A stretch of 8,448 nucleotides of DNA from JBGQJN01 sp964423175 (GTDB lineage Bacteria > Patescibacteriota > Minisyncoccia > 2-02-FULL-40-12 > IGHO2-01-FULL-4-A), in NCBI GenBank assembly GCA_964423175.1, contig CAYRDM010000024.1, positions 1 to 8,448 of the forward strand, read 5' to 3'. Under the pieces are notes generated by a model. It was not told where the DNA came from. It did no database searches and worked only from the letters and a program-made list of their open reading frames with translations. A program made the translations under genes and the position numbers. Shown here piece after piece: positions 5,649 through 8,448 of the stretch. Numbering within the stretch: position 1 is the first letter of the stretch; every line of letters starts with the position of its first letter.

Positions 5649-5660
5649 CTTGGTTCCAAG
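5649..5660. promoter_or_regulatory. Operator-like dyad CTTGGTTCCAAG
   Basis: Five-base arms CTTGG and CCAAG flank a two-base TT centre, a typical size for a small transcription-factor site. It lies seven bases upstream of the candidate TATAAT box, over the place where a -35 element would be. GCTTGGTTCC here (5648-5657) repeats nine of ten bases of GCTTGGTTTC at 5531-5540, just upstream of the SH3-gene start codon, so the two may be related sites. No regulator gene is visible in the window. Confidence 0.35.
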
Positions 5661-5685
5661 AATATGGAAACTGTTGATAAGTTTG

Positions 5686-6798
5686 TCATGCCAATTGTTT
5701 CAATTCATTGGCATATCTTTCGATTGCAGCCACTTTTTCAAATTGTTTATCAAGGGCAAAGCCGCCAGAGGCTATGGACTCTTGTTTCGATAAAATACTC
5801 AGTAATTTAATAGACTTTTCCGAAATATCTTCTTTGTTCCAGGAAACAATCTCCCCTAATTCTTTGTTTTTTAGAAGATCCGGTACTATACCAACAGGTG
5901 TTGCCAAAATCCTAAGTCCACAGGCTAGTGCCTCCAAAATAACCCTCGGCCCTCCCTCATTATAAGACGCACAAACCAAAATCCTTGATTGGTTCATTAG
6001 ATTAGCTACTTCGCCAGTATCCTTGGCCCAGCCAAGCAATTTTATATTGTCCCCAAGTCCTAATTTTAAAATTAAATCGGAGCAATTATCCCAAAGCGGT
6101 CCTTCCCCCACGACCGCACAGCTAATATCTGGCTTAACCGTTTTCATATCTTTGACTGCATGGATTATGAGATCAATGCCTTTATTTTTTACCAAACGGC
6201 CAACAAAAATCAGATCATATTTTTTAAAAAGATTCATGGGCTTGAAGATTCCTGTGTCTATATAAAAGGAGGGCATATATTTAATTTTTTTGTAGGGTAT
6301 CCCGGATTTTTTTAAAAAGTTCGGTACTTGTTGCTGATTTACAACTCTTACAGCTCTCGCTCTGGAAGCATCCAATTTTATAAAGATCCTGGAGAATAAT
6401 TTATATAAAAATTCCTTGAAATTTGCCGACTTAGGATATCCGGGAATATGATGTATCTCCAAAACATAAGGGACTTTTATTTTCCTCCAGAGCATAAATG
6501 CCCCTATGCCATTATAAAAGGGCGGATATTCGTGCACTGTCACTAAATCAAAATTATGTTGTTTATAAATCCGTGTTCCTTCTTTCAAAATCCAAAATGA
6601 TTGAAAAATTAGGGCACCTTTTGCTGGATGAAGAAAAACATTACCAAAAATACTTTCAATTCCTGAATTCTTTGATGGCTTAGGACAAATTATATCTATA
6701 CGTTCCCAATGCCTAGAGAACTCCTGCAGCGTGGAATAAAATGGCCCTTGCTTACCTTCGGCAATTGTTCGATCCCCGGAAATTATAAGCAGTTTCAT
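5686..6798 (-). CDS. Family 4 (GT-B) glycosyltransferase
   Basis: The 370-residue protein has complete GT4 signatures. MKLLIISGD opens the acceptor lobe; FDLVTVHEYPPFYNGIGAF (83-101) and YVLEIHHIPG (111-120) line the inter-lobe cleft in this family. The donor lobe begins LIFVGRLVKNKGIDLII (196-212), with the conserved R201 and K206. AVVGEGPLWD (228-237) follows, and the EX7E motif runs from E281 to E289 in EGGPRVILEALACGLRILAT (281-300), then PVGIVPDLL. It should transfer a sugar from a nucleotide donor during glycan assembly; specificity cannot be read. Its ATG overlaps the TGA of the upstream GT4 gene by four bases (ATGA), without a Shine-Dalgarno, pointing to coupled translation. It is the last gene of its operon. 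I see no strong terminator in the 160 bases after it, so some transcription may continue into the SH3-protein gene. Confidence 0.93.
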   Translation of the reverse strand: MKLLIISGDRTIAEGKQGPFYSTLQEFSRHWERIDIICPKPSKNSGIESIFGNVFLHPAKGALIFQSFWILKEGTRIYKQHNFDLVTVHEYPPFYNGIGAFMLWRKIKVPYVLEIHHIPGYPKSANFKEFLYKLFSRIFIKLDASRARAVRVVNQQQVPNFLKKSGIPYKKIKYMPSFYIDTGIFKPMNLFKKYDLIFVGRLVKNKGIDLIIHAVKDMKTVKPDISCAVVGEGPLWDNCSDLILKLGLGDNIKLLGWAKDTGEVANLMNQSRILVCASYNEGGPRVILEALACGLRILATPVGIVPDLLKNKELGEIVSWNKEDISEKSIKLLSILSKQESIASGGFALDKQFEKVAAIERYANELKQLA

Positions 6799-7964
6799 AG
6801 AATCAGTAGTCTAGTTGTTTCGTCCACCATCTTGCCTGGGCTAAAACGCATTACGGTCTTTTTACCCTCCTCGGCAAATCGTTCTTTAATTGATGGCGTT
6901 TCCCAAAGAGTCTTTATTGCTTCTATCAAATTAAATTCATCATTATACTTTATTAGAAAACCATTCTCTCCCTGAGTCACAACCTCTTTATTGCCGCCGA
7001 CAGCAGTTGTAATTACTGGCAAACCAACCGACATAGCCTCGAGGACCTGATGAGAAAAACCCTCATAACCGGTATTCAGAATGAATATATCTGCGGCAGC
7101 CATATATATCCTCAGATCGTTTTTATTTTTTTTACCAACTAAATAAACCTTCCTATCAAGACCCAGATTTCTAACCATTGCCTGCAGAGACTTGAATTCC
7201 GGCCCATCACCAACTATCACGAGTCTTGTGAATTGATTCATTTCTAAAAGCTGGGGCATTATTTTTATTAACATCCTGAAACCTTTCCAAGGAACTAACC
7301 TACCAACAGAAATAATAATATTGCCCGGTATACCAATTTTTTTTCTAGCATCTTCTCGGCTTATATCAGCAGCCTTAAAATCAACGCCATTATAAATTAC
7401 TTTAATTTTTTTCCTATCAACTCCCCATTCTGAAACTAAATTAGCCAGATACTCGGATGGAACTACAACGCACTCCGACCTTTTGCAAGTTGAAACCTGG
7501 AGTTTATGTAAAATACTAATCCAACCCTTTTTACTAGATTTCTGAAAATCATTTATCAGCATGTGTGTTTTGGCTTTATTAACAGCAATTTCCCAGGCAT
7601 AATCCCCCGCTATACGCACGAGAAATCTTTTCTTAAACAACTTTGCCGACAACATCGCAGGCCAACCAGCGCTTACTGCATTTAAAGCAAATATGGTATC
7701 GACACCACCAGACAAAAACATTAACTTCATAAAATAAATTATATGCTTAAATATCTTGGGCCATCGGCTCCACACTCTTATAACGCGATAACTTAGATCA
7801 CGATCTGTTTTTTCGCTCAAAACAGATGAGTACGTAAGAATGGTGACCTTATTAGAATTTTCCGAAAGATTCTTGGCCAAAAGGGCTGCATAAGAAGCCG
7901 GCCCGCCAATTTCTGGGTAAAATATCCCGCTTGTAATTAATATTTTTTTATTTTTTTCTTTCAT
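6795..7964 (-). CDS. Family 4 (GT-B) glycosyltransferase
   Basis: The 389-residue protein starts MKEKNKKILITSGIFYPEIG (1-20), followed by GPASYAALLAKNL: the classic GT4 N-terminus with a glycine-rich loop after the first strand. VVVPSEYLANLV (166-177) and VIYNGVDF (189-196) mark the end of the acceptor lobe. The donor lobe has IISVGRLVPWKGFRMLI (217-233) with R222 and K227, VIVGDGPEFKSL (249-260), and the EX7E motif E301 to E309 in YEGFSHQVLEAMSVGLPVIT (300-319), then VGGNKEVV. This is the most canonical GT4 enzyme here; family members include mannosyl-, glucosyl- and N-acetylhexosaminyl-transferases, and the sugar cannot be chosen from sequence alone. The gene joins its neighbours on both sides by 4-base ATGA overlaps. 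GGAAA stands directly before the ATG but is too close for a standard Shine-Dalgarno. The Lys-rich N-terminus comes from A-rich codons. Confidence 0.94.
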   Translation of the reverse strand: MKEKNKKILITSGIFYPEIGGPASYAALLAKNLSENSNKVTILTYSSVLSEKTDRDLSYRVIRVWSRWPKIFKHIIYFMKLMFLSGGVDTIFALNAVSAGWPAMLSAKLFKKRFLVRIAGDYAWEIAVNKAKTHMLINDFQKSSKKGWISILHKLQVSTCKRSECVVVPSEYLANLVSEWGVDRKKIKVIYNGVDFKAADISREDARKKIGIPGNIIISVGRLVPWKGFRMLIKIMPQLLEMNQFTRLVIVGDGPEFKSLQAMVRNLGLDRKVYLVGKKNKNDLRIYMAAADIFILNTGYEGFSHQVLEAMSVGLPVITTAVGGNKEVVTQGENGFLIKYNDEFNLIEAIKTLWETPSIKERFAEEGKKTVMRFSPGKMVDETTRLLIL

Positions 7965-8448
7965 TTTCCGACAAAAAGATTAAATTTAATTATATGCCAC
8001 AGGGCAGCTATTCCATCTCGCCAGGTTATCTTTTTACCCTGTTCATAATTTCTGGCATTATAGGAAACGCTGACTTCACAAATCCTAAGCTTGTGTTTAC
8101 TAATTTGTGCAGTAATCTCGGGCTCTATGCCAAAGCGATTAGAGCTCAAGTGGGGTGATATCTTTCTAATAGCCTCAGACGTAAAAACCTTATAACATGT
8201 CTCCATATCTGTAAGCTTAAGCCCGCTAAAAATATTTGATGTTACTGTCAAAAACTTATTCGTAAAAAAATGCCAGTCAAATTTTTTAGGTTTTGCTCTT
8301 ATCCCCATAAACCGAGAGCCATAAACCACATCGGCATCACCCTCTCTCAATGGTCTCAATAATCTAGGATAATCCTGGGGATCGTATTCTAGATCAGCAT
8401 CTTGAATTATAACAGCATCTCCGGTGGCAATGGTAAAGCCCTTTCTCA
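7961..8448 (-). CDS. Family 2 (GT-A) glycosyltransferase, polyprenyl-phosphate mannosyltransferase-like, C-terminal part (runs off the right edge)
   Basis: The frame is open to the right edge: upstream of the TTG at 8359 it encodes GFTIATGDAVIIQDADLEYD, so the TTG is internal and the N-terminus is missing. About 161 residues are present. QDADLEYDP is the metal-binding DxD segment with the typical Q-D-A-D-L context. YGSRFMG, TDMETCYKVF, FGIEPEIT and ICEVSVSYNAR follow in the order seen in bacterial dolichyl-phosphate mannose synthase-like GT2 proteins, ending GKKITWRDGIAALWHIIKFN. No C-terminal transmembrane segments follow, as in the short, soluble or peripheral forms. It probably charges a polyprenyl phosphate with a hexose for use by the glycan pathway. 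It overlaps the next GT4 gene by four bases (ATGA). It keeps the DxD that the other GT2 enzyme (293-1048) has changed to ExD. Confidence 0.92.
   Translation of the reverse strand, partial: RKGFTIATGDAVIIQDADLEYDPQDYPRLLRPLREGDADVVYGSRFMGIRAKPKKFDWHFFTNKFLTVTSNIFSGLKLTDMETCYKVFTSEAIRKISPHLSSNRFGIEPEITAQISKHKLRICEVSVSYNARNYEQGKKITWRDGIAALWHIIKFNLFVGK

Noticed and set aside
5708..6975. Plus-strand open frames opposite the two right-hand GT4 genes
   Set aside because: They are shadows of genes with complete EX7E motifs and have no upstream signals.
8357..8359. TTG as the start of the right-edge GT2 gene
   Set aside because: The frame continues upstream to the window edge and encodes the essential DxD segment, so the gene is longer and the TTG is internal.

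Overview
The window is an AT-rich bacterial stretch packed with cell-surface glycan genes: an incomplete sugar-nucleotide reductase/epimerase, two family 2 (GT-A) glycosyltransferases, four family 4 (GT-B) glycosyltransferases, one SAM-dependent methyltransferase, and one large secreted SH3-domain protein. Short intergenic gaps, overlapping genes, few convincing Shine-Dalgarno sites, and a secreted protein with a Thr-Pro linker, a small Trp-containing domain and a C-terminal SH3b domain suggest a member of the Candidate Phyla Radiation (Patescibacteria, perhaps a Parcubacteria-like lineage). This is inference: there is no rRNA or other marker gene here. TGA is used as a stop after several well-formed proteins, so the UGA-as-glycine code of Gracilibacteria/SR1 is unlikely.

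Layout, left to right. Positions 1-222 (minus) hold the N-terminal part of an RmlD-like reductase running off the left edge. A 70-base AT-rich divergent gap separates it from the only plus-strand gene, a GT2 enzyme at 293-1048. That gene collides tail to tail with a minus-strand unit of three overlapping genes, in transcription order GT4 (3894-2833), GT4 (2849-1650) and methyltransferase (1666-1022). A bidirectional rho-independent terminator at 3933-3955 ends the next transcription unit, the single gene for the secreted SH3 protein (5524-3968). That gene has its own leader of about 160 bases with a TATAAT box, a dyad and a GC-rich inverted repeat. Upstream of it, three minus-strand genes joined by ATGA overlaps (GT2 at the right edge, GT4 7964-6795, GT4 6798-5686) form the end of another operon.

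Likely joint role: the GT2 enzymes probably use nucleotide sugars with a polyprenyl-phosphate or glycan acceptor, the GT4 enzymes add further sugars, the methyltransferase may modify or cap the product, and the reductase may supply a deoxysugar donor. No flippase, polymerase or initiating phosphoglycosyl transferase is visible in the window, so the product (exopolysaccharide, lipid-linked glycan or surface-protein glycan) cannot be named. The SH3 protein is the one non-enzymatic member and looks like an envelope-associated or exported protein under separate control.

I found no RNA genes, CRISPR array, insertion sequence or integrase. The parts least explained by known families are the beta-rich, six-cysteine N-terminal part of the SH3 protein and the structured leader in front of it.
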